64,000 nt of DNA from Halomonas huangheensis (GTDB lineage: Bacteria; Pseudomonadota; Gammaproteobacteria; Pseudomonadales; Halomonadaceae). Both the position numbers and the translations under genes were made by a program. Each line of letters starts with the position of its first letter. Position 1 is the stretch's first letter. Below are positions 25,519-34,668 of the stretch, piece after piece. Location: positions 4,154,001 to 4,218,000 of the forward strand of contig NZ_CP013106.1 of NCBI RefSeq assembly GCF_001431725.1. The letters are read 5' to 3'. The notes under the pieces are model-generated. The model saw only the letters and a list, made by a program, of their open reading frames with translations. It was not told the origin of the DNA and searched no databases.

Positions 25519-26759
25519 TTCTGGACCTGGCGATCACCCATATTCTGGGGCGTGGACGCCAGACCTTGATCGCCGTGCTCAGCGTCGGTCTCGGCGTGGG
25601 CTTTTCGATTGCCATGGCCTCACTGATGCAAGGTGGCGAAGATGACTTGATCGACCAACTGGTCAATGACATGCCGCATGTGCAGATCAGTGACGAGCAG
25701 CGCGATGCGCGCCGACAGCCCGCGGAGGATATGTTCGGCGCAGCGCAGATTCATGGCCTGAGGCCATTGGAGGACAGGCGCGGGATGCTCAATCCCGAAG
25801 AGATTCGCGCCCAACTCAGCGCCTGGCTTCCCGGCGAGATGGTCTGGCGCCTGCAGACCCAGGGCGTAGTGCGTTATGCCGGACGCGATGAAGGCATCAG
25901 CCTCTACGGCATCGAGCCCGAGCAGGAGGCCGCCGTCGAGTCGATCAAGCACGAAGACTTCGTACGTGGAGATTTCAACTCGCTGCTCAGCGGCGGCAAC
26001 AACATCGTCATCGGTGACCGACTGGCTGCCAAGCTGGGGGCAGACTTCGGCACGACCCTGACATTGGTGTCATCCACCGGTCAGACACGCGCATTCAAGA
26101 TCACCGGTATCTATCACACCGGCACGACTGCACGCGACGAAGGCGAAGGCTATGTGCTGCTGAAGAAAGCGCAGGCCATCAGCGAACGCCCCAATGTCAT
26201 CAACAGCATTCGGCTGTATCTGCCTGACCCGGATATGGCCCCGGCAGTGGCAGCCCGCGCAGAGACACAGATCGGCTACAAGGCGGTTTCCTGGCAGGAG
26301 GCCAATGAGTCACTGCTTGAAGCGCTGGTGATCCGTAATGTGATCATGTACACCGTCGTCGGCACCATTCTGCTGGTGGCCGGTTTCGGCATCTACAACA
26401 TCATCTCAACCCTGACCCACGAGAAGTCTCGCGATATCGCCATTCTCAAATCATTGGGCTTTACCGAACCCGATATACAACGGCTTTTTGTACTGGAGGG
26501 AATGGTCTTCGGTGTTGCAGGTTCAGTACTGGGTTGGCTGTTGGGCTTTGGCCTGTGTGTCGGGCTATCGATGGTGCGTTTCGAGCTCGGTGGTGACGTC
26601 GTCGCCCAGGAAATTACACGCCTGCCGCTGGCCTGGAGCATCTGGCATTACGTGATTTCAGGAGGCTTCGCGATGTTCTCCGCCATAGTGGCCGGTTACC
26701 TCCCGGCACGCCAGGCAGCCCGCCTGAACCCTGTTGCCATTATTCGGGGCGCATCATGA
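25506..26759 (+). CDS. ABC exporter permease, FtsX/MacB/LolC-type
   Basis: Permease of 417 aa with the MacB-type layout: TM1 (about residues 14-35), a large periplasmic domain (about 40-275), then three membrane segments in the C-terminal FtsX domain (IMYTVVGTILLVAGFGIYNI; GVAGSVLGWLLGFGLCV; YVISGGFAMFSAIVAGYLPA). The coupling segment KSRDIAILKSLGFTEPDI is conserved. With the adaptor upstream and the ATPase downstream it forms a DevBCA-like exporter; a lipid, peptide or siderophore-like substrate is possible but not shown. Confidence 0.88.
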   Translation: MVPLILDLAITHILGRGRQTLIAVLSVGLGVGFSIAMASLMQGGEDDLIDQLVNDMPHVQISDEQRDARRQPAEDMFGAAQIHGLRPLEDRRGMLNPEEIRAQLSAWLPGEMVWRLQTQGVVRYAGRDEGISLYGIEPEQEAAVESIKHEDFVRGDFNSLLSGGNNIVIGDRLAAKLGADFGTTLTLVSSTGQTRAFKITGIYHTGTTARDEGEGYVLLKKAQAISERPNVINSIRLYLPDPDMAPAVAARAETQIGYKAVSWQEANESLLEALVIRNVIMYTVVGTILLVAGFGIYNIISTLTHEKSRDIAILKSLGFTEPDIQRLFVLEGMVFGVAGSVLGWLLGFGLCVGLSMVRFELGGDVVAQEITRLPLAWSIWHYVISGGFAMFSAIVAGYLPARQAARLNPVAIIRGAS

Positions 26760-27445
26760 AGACACTGGTGGAAGCGCGCGACCTGGGCCGTGTCCTGCCG
26801 GCGACGGTACCGGTAACGCTGGTGGAGAATATCGACCTGACGATTGGCGACAACGAGTTTGTCGCCATTACCGGCCCGTCGGGCTCGGGCAAGTCATCCC
26901 TGCTGTACTTGCTGGGACTGCTCGACCAGCCCAGCCACGGTAGCCTGCATATCGCCGGACACGACACCGCCAGGCTCAAGGAGCCGGAGCGCGCCGCACT
27001 GCGCCTGGAATCCATCGGTTTCGTGTTCCAGTTCCACTTTCTACTGCCGGAATTCAGCGTACGTGCCAACGTCGAACTGCCGATGCGCAAACTGGCACGG
27101 CTCTCGGCCAGCCAGCGACGCGCCAGAGCAGAAGAACTGCTCGATTCCCTCGGTCTGGCGGATCATCTCGACAAACTGCCGGAACAACTTTCCGGTGGAC
27201 AACGTCAGCGCGTGGCCATCGCCCGTTCACTGGCCAACGACCCACCGCTATTGTTCGCCGACGAACCCACCGGCAGCCTCGATACCCAGAGTTCCGAACA
27301 GGTCTTCAACATTCTCGACGAACTGGTCCACCAGCGCGGCAAGACCGTTGTCGCCGTGACCCACGACCTCGATATGGCGGATCGCGCCGACCGTCGAGTA
27401 CACCTCGTCGATGGCCGGTTAGCGGATCATACGGAGTCACACTGA
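26756..27445 (+). CDS. ABC exporter ATP-binding protein (LolD/DevA/MacB-like)
   Basis: ATPase of 229 aa with Walker A GPSGSGKSS, signature LSGGQRQR, Walker B LLFADEPTGSLD and a switch histidine in VAVTHDLDMADRADR. The sequence belongs to the LolD/MacB group that energises mechanotransmitting permeases. It overlaps the permease stop by ATGA and ends the operon. Its stop is 11 bases from the stop of the convergent PAAR gene, and I see no clear terminator between them. Confidence 0.92.
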   Translation: MKTLVEARDLGRVLPATVPVTLVENIDLTIGDNEFVAITGPSGSGKSSLLYLLGLLDQPSHGSLHIAGHDTARLKEPERAALRLESIGFVFQFHFLLPEFSVRANVELPMRKLARLSASQRRARAEELLDSLGLADHLDKLPEQLSGGQRQRVAIARSLANDPPLLFADEPTGSLDTQSSEQVFNILDELVHQRGKTVVAVTHDLDMADRADRRVHLVDGRLADHTESH

Positions 27446-27455
27446 AGGATACTGA

Positions 27456-27734
27456 TCAGCCGATGGCGTGGCTGCTGTTTGAAGACGAGATCAGCTTCGC
27501 CCCACAGCTGGTGGCGCAGCCATGAAAAGCGACCGCCTTGCCATTGACCGTGATGGTCGGGTGCCCTTCGATGATGCTGCACACCCCATGCCCTTTCTTC
27601 GGACATGTCACCTTGTCCCCTACCACCGCAACCGGCTTACCATTAACGGTATACGTCGACTGCCCTGAAATCACACGACCGCCATGTGTCGTGGCATCGC
27701 CGAGCAGAACTACTCCATCACCTGAACCGAACAT
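27456..27734 (-). CDS. PAAR-domain T6SS tip protein
   Basis: Small PAAR protein of 92 aa that should cap the VgrG spike. It has the repeated beta pattern of the family: GVVLLGDATTHGGRVISGQS, the metal-binding cysteines and histidines in VTCPKKGHGVC and FHGCATSCG, and PTITVNGKAVA. No extra domain is attached, so it is a structural tip rather than a toxin carrier. It is the last gene of the minus-strand T6SS locus, after the effector/immunity cassette. Confidence 0.93.
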   Translation of the reverse strand: MFGSGDGVVLLGDATTHGGRVISGQSTYTVNGKPVAVVGDKVTCPKKGHGVCSIIEGHPTITVNGKAVAFHGCATSCGAKLISSSNSSHAIG

Positions 27735-27773
27735 TGTTGTGCTCCTTTTCCGCCCCGGACTATGGCCCGTGGA

Positions 27774-28511
27774 TCATCCTTCCAGAACTTCCTGAGATTG
27801 CTTACCACTATCCACCCTATTCCTCATTGCAAGCTCGAAGCGATCTCTGTCGTGGGGCAACAGGCCGCCTGAAGCAATCCCGATCTTCCTGACCTTACCC
27901 GCCTCATTGCCATGCCGCCGGTAATGCAGGATACAGGAACGCTTCTTGTACTCGACCTGCGATATTTCGCTATATCGCAACTCCAATTTCGATCTCACCG
28001 GACCACGGTTGATCATCAGATGATCATCGCGGAACTCAACCAGAGGGGACTGCCTCCACCACACGCCCATCACCATCATGATGACACCGATAGCCCCAAG
28101 GCTCGCAGGGCTGGAAAAGCCAGCCAGCATGTATACCAGCAGCACCACAATCCCACATACAAACATAAGGTTGCCTTGCTTCACCGCATGGAAAGCTGCC
28201 ACGCCCCGCCCTGATAGCTCACGTCCCTCAAGGGATGCATCCCTATCCTTGCTGGTGGCTTTCCTCGCACCAATAATGGCCACCAGGCCCAAGGGGACAA
28301 AAATGACTGAGCCAATGATCACGAGAACAGAGCCAGCTTTCCTCTTTCCGGATAACATCATCAGAAAGCCGACAACAGACAGGCTCCAGAAGCCGATACA
28401 GAGGTAGGTTCCTACCTCAACAGCCTGCGCATTATTGAAACCATAAAAGTCCTGGGACAAACCGAAGGTCCACAGCAGGTTAAGCACCAAGCCAACAAAT
28501 ACAATCTTCAT
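27774..28511 (-). CDS. Membrane protein with C-terminal PH-like domain
   Basis: Protein of 245 aa. About five hydrophobic segments occupy residues 1-155 (for example KIVFVGLVLNLLWTFG, KAGSVLVIIGSVIFVPLGLV and LMFVCGIVVLLVYMLAGF). The C-terminal about 80 residues, beginning SPLVEFRDDHLMINRGPVRS with a RYSEISQVEYKK segment, look like the PH-like module found in bacterial membrane proteins of this sort. ATG 28511 follows GGGGAAAGGGAG. It lies between the DUF6708-like array and the PAAR gene, so it may be a further immunity protein; that is inferred from position only. Confidence 0.65.
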   Translation of the reverse strand: MKIVFVGLVLNLLWTFGLSQDFYGFNNAQAVEVGTYLCIGFWSLSVVGFLMMLSGKRKAGSVLVIIGSVIFVPLGLVAIIGARKATSKDRDASLEGRELSGRGVAAFHAVKQGNLMFVCGIVVLLVYMLAGFSSPASLGAIGVIMMVMGVWWRQSPLVEFRDDHLMINRGPVRSKLELRYSEISQVEYKKRSCILHYRRHGNEAGKVRKIGIASGGLLPHDRDRFELAMRNRVDSGKQSQEVLEG

Positions 28512-28569
28512 GGAAAACTCCCTTTCCCCTAAAAAATCTAAACATAAAACCCACAACCCATTCACGGGA

Positions 28570-29610
28570 TTAATATATTTCCTGTACCAACCAGAGCACT
28601 CCAGCCCCAATTACTGACAAGCCAATGAAAAAGCATATAACTGGCCATCCCAATTCCCAGAAACCATACTTTCCATTGCTACGCCAATCCTTCTGACAGG
28701 GATCATCAGGATCAATTTTGCACTCAGCTTCTATTTCCTTAGGCCATTGAGGAAGCTCACTCGTACTCATGGCCAACCACCGTCCTAAAGTAGTAATAGC
28801 CAATACCGGTGAGAACAAAAGCTGTCCCTTTAAAGGCCACTTCGAGGCTGGTGCGAAGGTTGCGATCAGCCCGAACTTGACCCCTTCTCGACGACCATCA
28901 ACGGGGGGATATATCTCTGTATGGTCAGCGTTTTTCTCAACCCCATCCGGTTCCTCCATATACCGCCTAATATATTCCCATAACTGAAACACCCCATCCC
29001 TGTCTCCCAAGTAAGGATACCCAAGAGTAAAAGTGTCCTTAACTGTTTCACCATCACCATCTAGAACATGAGCCCGGATATCAAAGCTCTTATCAAAGAG
29101 AGGAAGTTTACTCTTTCCTACACAGAAGAAAAGATTATCCCAGGATGCTACCAGGACGGTATCTCTTGGCCTATACACATAAACCTTTCGATTTATTCTA
29201 TTCAACCTAACTGGATAGTGTGTCTCTCTAAAACAATCAAACCGCATTCCTCTATAACCGACCCATGCAAAAACAACAAATACAAACATAGCAATAGAAG
29301 AGAAAACCCATGTTTCAAACTCTCCTTTTTCAACAGCAAGATTCAAAAATGCTAGAACTCCAACTACACAGGGTATTGATATTATTGCCCCCTGCCACGC
29401 AGCACATCCTTTTATGGGGTACCACCGATCAACCAGCTCCAAATATGTGCCATTAATTTTTATAGCTGACATCCAATCGGAAGGGGTGACTGCAGATGGA
29501 ACCCTTATATCCAACCTATTCTTTTTTTCATCTTCCACCAAGACTCGGTTAATCTTATAGTCACGCTTGTAGTTATGTTTTCCATCTCTGCCAAAACCAG
29601 TGTAATCCAT
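28570..29610 (-). CDS. DUF6708-like membrane protein, third (most diverged) paralogue
   Basis: Protein of 346 aa beginning MDYTGFG, parallel to MDYAGL of the two upstream paralogues. It shares YLELVDRWYPIKG, VYRPRDTVLVASWDNLFF and HVLDGDGETVKDTFTLGYP with them, but most other positions differ. It has two membrane segments after the WYPIKG motif and one near the C-terminus (GWPVICFFIGLSVIGAGVLWL). The frame continues upstream to 29850, but that part equals the spacer between the other copies and is not coding. The gene is distinctly AT-richer than the T6SS core, which suggests recent acquisition. It is a probable immunity-type protein. Confidence 0.7.
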   Translation of the reverse strand: MDYTGFGRDGKHNYKRDYKINRVLVEDEKKNRLDIRVPSAVTPSDWMSAIKINGTYLELVDRWYPIKGCAAWQGAIISIPCVVGVLAFLNLAVEKGEFETWVFSSIAMFVFVVFAWVGYRGMRFDCFRETHYPVRLNRINRKVYVYRPRDTVLVASWDNLFFCVGKSKLPLFDKSFDIRAHVLDGDGETVKDTFTLGYPYLGDRDGVFQLWEYIRRYMEEPDGVEKNADHTEIYPPVDGRREGVKFGLIATFAPASKWPLKGQLLFSPVLAITTLGRWLAMSTSELPQWPKEIEAECKIDPDDPCQKDWRSNGKYGFWELGWPVICFFIGLSVIGAGVLWLVQEIY

Positions 29611-29759
29611 TTGATCGCTCACTTTTCGGAAGAACCAGCTCTGACATTGCTGACCTCGAACCAGGACGGCGGTCATCAACTGTTCGCGCTCACCCCGAAG
29701 AGGTAGCAGCCAACTCACGTCAGCTGCTGACAAGAGAATGAAAAATCCGCTCAGTGCTA

Positions 29760-30809
29760 TCAACCAAAGACGATGATCCAGCCGATAACGCCGACGAAGG
29801 CTCCCACTCCAATAATCGTGCAGATCAGTGGCCAGTAAAGCTCCCACCATCCGATCGTGTCGTTGTCACGCCAAGTCAGTGCATAGGGATCATCCGAATC
29901 CACCTGACTTTCCTGTTCCACCTCTGCTGGCCACTCCGGCACTTTGCTGGTCCACATCGCAAATATCCGGCCGATAGCGTTCAAACCCAACACAGGGGAG
30001 GCTATAAACTGTAGCCATGGCCAATGACCTGACCAGGCATAGTTCTGAACAATACTCCAGCGCCAGCCCTCTTTACGCCCATCTACCGGCATCAAGTAAC
30101 CTGTTTGTTCCTTGAGATGTCGCCAGGTACGCTCTACGCCATCCTCCGCTTCCATATAGGGCTGTAGAAAGGCCCAGAACTTGTTGATCGACTCAGCGTT
30201 GCCCAGTAATGACGGGTATCCCAGCGAAAACGACTCGCGTACCGTTTCGCCGTCAGCGTCCAGCACATGGACTCGTAGATCATAAGTAGTGCCACTGAGC
30301 GGACTCTTGGCTTCGCCGAGGGTGAGAAACAGGGAGTCCCAGGGGACCGTCAATACTGTGCCGTTCTGGCGAAAGAAATGCACCTGGCGTGTCTCACGAC
30401 TCAGGCGCATGGGATAGTGAGTCCAGCGGCCACATTCGGTAGAGATCAACCACCAGCCACCCCAAGCTAGTGCTATAAAAAGCGGAGTCAGTAAACTTAG
30501 CCCAACCCAGTCCACGGTCGATAAAGGTGCGGTGCGGCCAGAAAGAAATAGAGCGCTATATATCCCAGCCACTCCCCCTATTGAAAGCAAAATGACACAC
30601 GTCCCAAACCAGGTATTGAACCCCTTGATCGGATACCATCGGTCCACCAGGTCCATATAACTGCTATTGCATTTTATGACCGATAGAAAATCCATCGGCG
30701 GTGCGCTGCTTTTCGTCTTCTGATGGTAACGTGTCGCACGTTCGTTCTCGGTCAAGGGGCGATCCACGGGGAAGCGGATATTGCGGTAATCCAGTCCAGC
30801 GTAATCCAT
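29760..30809 (-). CDS. DUF6708-like membrane protein, second paralogue
   Basis: Protein of 349 aa, beginning MDYAGLDYRN. It is nearly identical to the first paralogue in the N-terminal 60 residues and from FFRQNGTVLTVPWDSLFLTL to the C-terminal tail, but different in the membrane hairpin in between (about residues 75-130). A third membrane segment lies at the C-terminus (LICTIIGVGAFVGVIGWIIV). It follows the effector gene as part of a tandem array. Protection against the VasX-like membrane-acting effector is the probable role. Confidence 0.75.
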   Translation of the reverse strand: MDYAGLDYRNIRFPVDRPLTENERATRYHQKTKSSAPPMDFLSVIKCNSSYMDLVDRWYPIKGFNTWFGTCVILLSIGGVAGIYSALFLSGRTAPLSTVDWVGLSLLTPLFIALAWGGWWLISTECGRWTHYPMRLSRETRQVHFFRQNGTVLTVPWDSLFLTLGEAKSPLSGTTYDLRVHVLDADGETVRESFSLGYPSLLGNAESINKFWAFLQPYMEAEDGVERTWRHLKEQTGYLMPVDGRKEGWRWSIVQNYAWSGHWPWLQFIASPVLGLNAIGRIFAMWTSKVPEWPAEVEQESQVDSDDPYALTWRDNDTIGWWELYWPLICTIIGVGAFVGVIGWIIVFG

Positions 30810-30909
30810 AATTCAGCCTTATAGAGCGTCAGAGGCCAGCTTCAGCTCAAGGCCAGTAGGCAGCAGCCAATGCAGGTGCGTCAGCTGCTTACAAAAGGAT
30901 AAATCGCCA

Positions 30910-31962
30910 TCAGCGCCAAAGGTCAGACACAATCCAGACGATCACCCCAACGAAGCTCGTCACACCAACAATCGTGCAGACCAGTGGCCAATAAAACTCC
31001 CACCACCCAATCGGACCGTTGTCACGCCAGGTCAGTGCATAAGGATCATCCGCACCCACCTGACTTTCCTGTTCCACCTCTGCTGGCCACTCCGGCACTT
31101 TGCTGGTCCACATCGCAAAAATCCGACCGATAGCATTCAAGCCCAATACAGGGGAGGCAATGAACTGTAACCATGGCCAATGACCTGTCCAGGCATAGTT
31201 CTGCACAATACTCCAGCACCATCCTTCCCTACGGCCATCCACTGGCATCAAGTAGCCTGCTTCTAGGTGCTGAAAAGTGCGCTCCACACCATCCTCCGCT
31301 TCCATATAGGGCTGTAGAAAAGCCCAGAACTTGTCGATCGACTCAGCATTGCCCAGTAGTGACGGATATCCCAATGAAAATGACTCACGTACCGTTTCAC
31401 CATCAGCGTCCAGCACATGGGCCCGCAGGTCATAAGTAGTGCCGCTGAGAGGATTTTTGGATTCACCGAGGGTGAGAAACAGAGAGTCCCAAGGAACCGT
31501 CAATACTGTGCCATTCTGGCGAAAAACATGCACCTGGCGTGTCTTACGATTCAGGCGTATAGGGTAGTGAGTATATCCCATATATTCTATTTTGAAGGCA
31601 TACCATGCGCCAAACCATGCAATTAGAAAAAAAATAACCGATAGTACAACCAGAAATATCGCTGGCCCAACATCTGAAATCATCGGGTTACCAAAAGGAA
31701 GAAAAACAGCGTAAAGTAAAGCTCCTCCCGCAATCAATGAGAGTCCACCAAGCGCAACCGAAAGCCATGCCCAGAGCCCTCGTATGGAATACCAGCGATC
31801 AACAAGTTCGATATAGCTACTATTGAATTTGATCACTGAGAGAAAGTCCATCGGTGGTGCTTTTTTTGGCTCCTTTTGATTGTAACGTGCCGCACGCTCA
31901 GCATCGGTTAATGGGCGATCGATAGGAAAGCGATTCCTTTCCCCAAGTCCTGCATAATCCAT
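30910..31962 (-). CDS. DUF6708-like membrane protein, first paralogue, next to effector
   Basis: Protein of 350 aa, 3 bases downstream of the effector stop, so it should be translated with it. It opens with MDYAGLGERNRFPIDRPL and the shared motif SYIELVDRWYSIRG, followed by two membrane segments (SVALGGLSLIAGGALLYAVF and IFLVVLSVIFFLIAWFGAWY), a long soluble region and a C-terminal membrane segment. Position directly after a toxin gene and membrane location both fit an immunity protein. No biochemical evidence can be drawn from sequence. Confidence 0.78.
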   Translation of the reverse strand: MDYAGLGERNRFPIDRPLTDAERAARYNQKEPKKAPPMDFLSVIKFNSSYIELVDRWYSIRGLWAWLSVALGGLSLIAGGALLYAVFLPFGNPMISDVGPAIFLVVLSVIFFLIAWFGAWYAFKIEYMGYTHYPIRLNRKTRQVHVFRQNGTVLTVPWDSLFLTLGESKNPLSGTTYDLRAHVLDADGETVRESFSLGYPSLLGNAESIDKFWAFLQPYMEAEDGVERTFQHLEAGYLMPVDGRREGWCWSIVQNYAWTGHWPWLQFIASPVLGLNAIGRIFAMWTSKVPEWPAEVEQESQVGADDPYALTWRDNGPIGWWEFYWPLVCTIVGVTSFVGVIVWIVSDLWR

Positions 31963-31965
31963 AAT

Positions 31966-34668
31966 TCAGCCTTTCATGTTGTTAAGAGCCAGCTCCAACT
32001 CGCTGAGTTCCAACTCCGAATTTTGGTAGCGCTCACCTGCCTCGAACTTGCCAAAATAACACCGCTCAAGCCAATCCTGGACCTTATTGTCCTTGAGTAC
32101 CTCGATCAATATCGCAATAGCTATAACCAGCACCACCAATACGATACCAATTCCCGTAGTAGACAATCCCAAAATCGTGGCCCCAAACCAACCCGCAAAC
32201 ATTCCCATGGCGAGCACACTAGACGCAGCTGAGGCGAAGAAGAACCCCCCGACCCAACCATTCCCCTCCTGAACTTCCTGCCACCCCCGCGCAACGTCCC
32301 ATACCGCCATCACCATACCTGCGCCAAGGCCAAGCACTCTTCCCGAGACACGCAAGGCCGTACCAAGGTATCGTTCTAATCTCATGGCAGCACGGCTACC
32401 TACCTGAGATGCACTCTTTGACCATTTTCCCACTGTCTCCGCCAGCGTCCCCCCTAAACCCACGAGGCCAGTGTGGTAGCGCCAACGGTTTTCGTTCTGC
32501 TCGTGCGCCATGCCACTAGCTAGATCATCGGCCAACTTGCCCAATGCGATACATTGCAAGATACCCGCCACCACGCCTAGTCCTGCCTCGGTGGGCAGTA
32601 ATTGGCGCCAACGCAAGCGAGTCAGCTCTTTCCGGTCAGCCTCGGTCAGGATCGCCGACTCAGCAAAGCGCCGAGCATTGCCCTGAGCATCCTGCCCAGG
32701 GTAGTCACCAACGACTCTAGGGTCGGCCATAAGCAGGTAGCGATGCCGACCTGTGCCTTCGATATGCATGCCGTAGATACGTGCCTTACGCATCTGGATG
32801 TCGATCGCCCGATTCAGGTCATCCAGCGTTCCCACTTCAGGGTTAACCGCCATCATGCGTGCGACCAGCTCGGCAATCGCAGCCTGTTTGCTCATCGTCA
32901 CATCAGCCAGGATCACTGGTGCACGACCGATGACGCCCATTGCTACCAGTGCTGGCCCCACGACTCCGTCGACCGCCTTGGCCGCTACCTTGGCGAAAGG
33001 GCCGCCCAATGCCGCTGTCAGCCGCACCACTGCGTTCTGACTTCCATCGCGTAAAGCATCGAGTGCTTCGCCGTAAGCCCCAATCAAGGCATTCCAGGGT
33101 AGTCCGCGCAAGGCATCTGGCATCAAGCCACCCTGTAACTTCTCTTCCCACTGTTCCAGTATCACCGCCTGGTGGTAGCCCAGAGCTCTCAACACCAGGT
33201 TGCGCCGATCAATGGTCTGAGCGGAAAGCCAACGCTGGTAAAGTGCTGAGCATGGGGCGTACTCCTGTGTATCCTGAATGCACAGCAACAGCGTATCGAC
33301 AAAGGCAGCACCGGTCTCGATATCCCTGTCGTCGTGTTGGGTATCCAGATGCTTGTAGAGGTTATCGCTCTCCATCCATCGCACATGTGTCCGTGCCAAC
33401 GGGACCAGTTGCTCGGTGTCGAAATCCTGCAATTCCTTTTGCCATTTGCTCTCCCACGCCTGCAGCTTTGGCATATTGAGCTTGCTCGTGTAGTCATTCC
33501 AGGCGTCGTCCCGGGCGGTGCTCAATTGCACAGGAGTAGGGTTGCTCCAGTTCTCCCGTATCTCTTGCTGCATTTCGCGAACATCGGAGCTGAACACCCC
33601 TGCCAACACCATTTCTCTGCTATATGCCAGTTGCGTGGCTTGACGCTCGGTACGATAGATCTGACGGTTCTCGGCGTCTTCGCGTATGCCTTGGCGGATA
33701 TTGGCAATGGCCGAGGAGATTGCCAGCGGCCGGGCTTGCGAGGGGTCGGACATTTTCTCGCGTAGTCTTGTCCCCATCAGGCTGGCCAGATCAGCGGTGA
33801 TGCCCACCGGGTCTTCCAGCGCGACCATCACCGGCGACATACCGAGAGGCTCGGCCTGAGCCTCTGCCCACCTCTGCAGGCCTTCTACCTGTCCCTCAAT
33901 ACCGTTCAAGGAAGATTGACTATGGCCGAAAGGCGTGCGCGGTGGAGCGCTGTCCTCCTCACTGGAAACAGGTTCCGACATATTGGCAGACATCAGGGGA
34001 TATCCAGTCTCGGCAACGCGGTCTTCCAGCGCGGCCAAGGGGGCCGCATGTTTAGTGCTACCACCACGCCATTCGGCCAGCGAGAGCCTGCGCATGTGGT
34101 CTCGTCGCTGCAGGCCGTTGTCACCTATCTGGGCGTTGGTTGCATGTTCATGCCACACCCGCTTGGTCCAGGCAGTATCCGAGAATGCCAGATAGATATT
34201 GTCCGCCTGGTCTGCATTGGGAATGGTGATGCAACGACCTGGATATTGGTGATCCGGGTTGAGCGTGCAAGTGAACTCTTCCTCATCGGATGGCGGCTGC
34301 AGCAAGGCATCAATACCGCCTTGGATCTGATCAGGGTTCATTCCGGCCAATACATCGCTTTTTATTTCGGTGACATAGGGGAATAGGTACCCTTTTTCGG
34401 TCACGATGTAGCCTGACCAACTTCCACGTACTTCATTGAATACGTACAAATACCCAGCACGCACCAGGCGCAGGGTGTAAGCCTGCCCCTCCGGCAGCGC
34501 TATATCTGTCACTCCCTCACCGAAAGACCCGCTGAGTGCCGGCCCCACGGGAAGGCCGCTTTCACTGTCAGTACGTGTGACGGAATAGCGCAAGGGAAGA
34601 ATGGGCAGTCCCGATTTCTGACAATATGGACATTCTGCAATGCTCTGCTGCTGGCTTGCCTCGCTCAT
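31966..34668 (-). CDS. T6SS effector, VasX-N/MIX type, with C-terminal membrane helices
   Basis: Large effector of 900 aa. The N-terminus has ECPYCQKSGLPILPLRYSV, the hallmark of the VasX N-terminal region, and RLVRAGYLYVF at residues 68-78, which fits the MIX motif (hRxGxxYhh; R70, G72, Y75) that marks T6SS effectors. The middle (about 200-700) is soluble and helical. The last about 130 residues carry strongly hydrophobic segments (VLGLGAGMVMAVWDVA; FFFASAASSVLAMGMFAG; GIGIVLVVLVIAIAILIEVL), as expected for a pore-forming or membrane-disrupting toxin. The order VgrG, DUF4123 adaptor, effector, membrane immunity parallels vgrG-vasW-vasX-tsiV2 of Vibrio cholerae. Confidence 0.87.
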   Translation of the reverse strand: MSEASQQQSIAECPYCQKSGLPILPLRYSVTRTDSESGLPVGPALSGSFGEGVTDIALPEGQAYTLRLVRAGYLYVFNEVRGSWSGYIVTEKGYLFPYVTEIKSDVLAGMNPDQIQGGIDALLQPPSDEEEFTCTLNPDHQYPGRCITIPNADQADNIYLAFSDTAWTKRVWHEHATNAQIGDNGLQRRDHMRRLSLAEWRGGSTKHAAPLAALEDRVAETGYPLMSANMSEPVSSEEDSAPPRTPFGHSQSSLNGIEGQVEGLQRWAEAQAEPLGMSPVMVALEDPVGITADLASLMGTRLREKMSDPSQARPLAISSAIANIRQGIREDAENRQIYRTERQATQLAYSREMVLAGVFSSDVREMQQEIRENWSNPTPVQLSTARDDAWNDYTSKLNMPKLQAWESKWQKELQDFDTEQLVPLARTHVRWMESDNLYKHLDTQHDDRDIETGAAFVDTLLLCIQDTQEYAPCSALYQRWLSAQTIDRRNLVLRALGYHQAVILEQWEEKLQGGLMPDALRGLPWNALIGAYGEALDALRDGSQNAVVRLTAALGGPFAKVAAKAVDGVVGPALVAMGVIGRAPVILADVTMSKQAAIAELVARMMAVNPEVGTLDDLNRAIDIQMRKARIYGMHIEGTGRHRYLLMADPRVVGDYPGQDAQGNARRFAESAILTEADRKELTRLRWRQLLPTEAGLGVVAGILQCIALGKLADDLASGMAHEQNENRWRYHTGLVGLGGTLAETVGKWSKSASQVGSRAAMRLERYLGTALRVSGRVLGLGAGMVMAVWDVARGWQEVQEGNGWVGGFFFASAASSVLAMGMFAGWFGATILGLSTTGIGIVLVVLVIAIAILIEVLKDNKVQDWLERCYFGKFEAGERYQNSELELSELELALNNMKG

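Noticed and set aside
29611-29850. 80-residue N-terminal extension of the third DUF6708-like gene
   Set aside because: It equals the non-coding spacer found before the other copies, where the frame is closed by a stop, and the paralogues begin at MDY.
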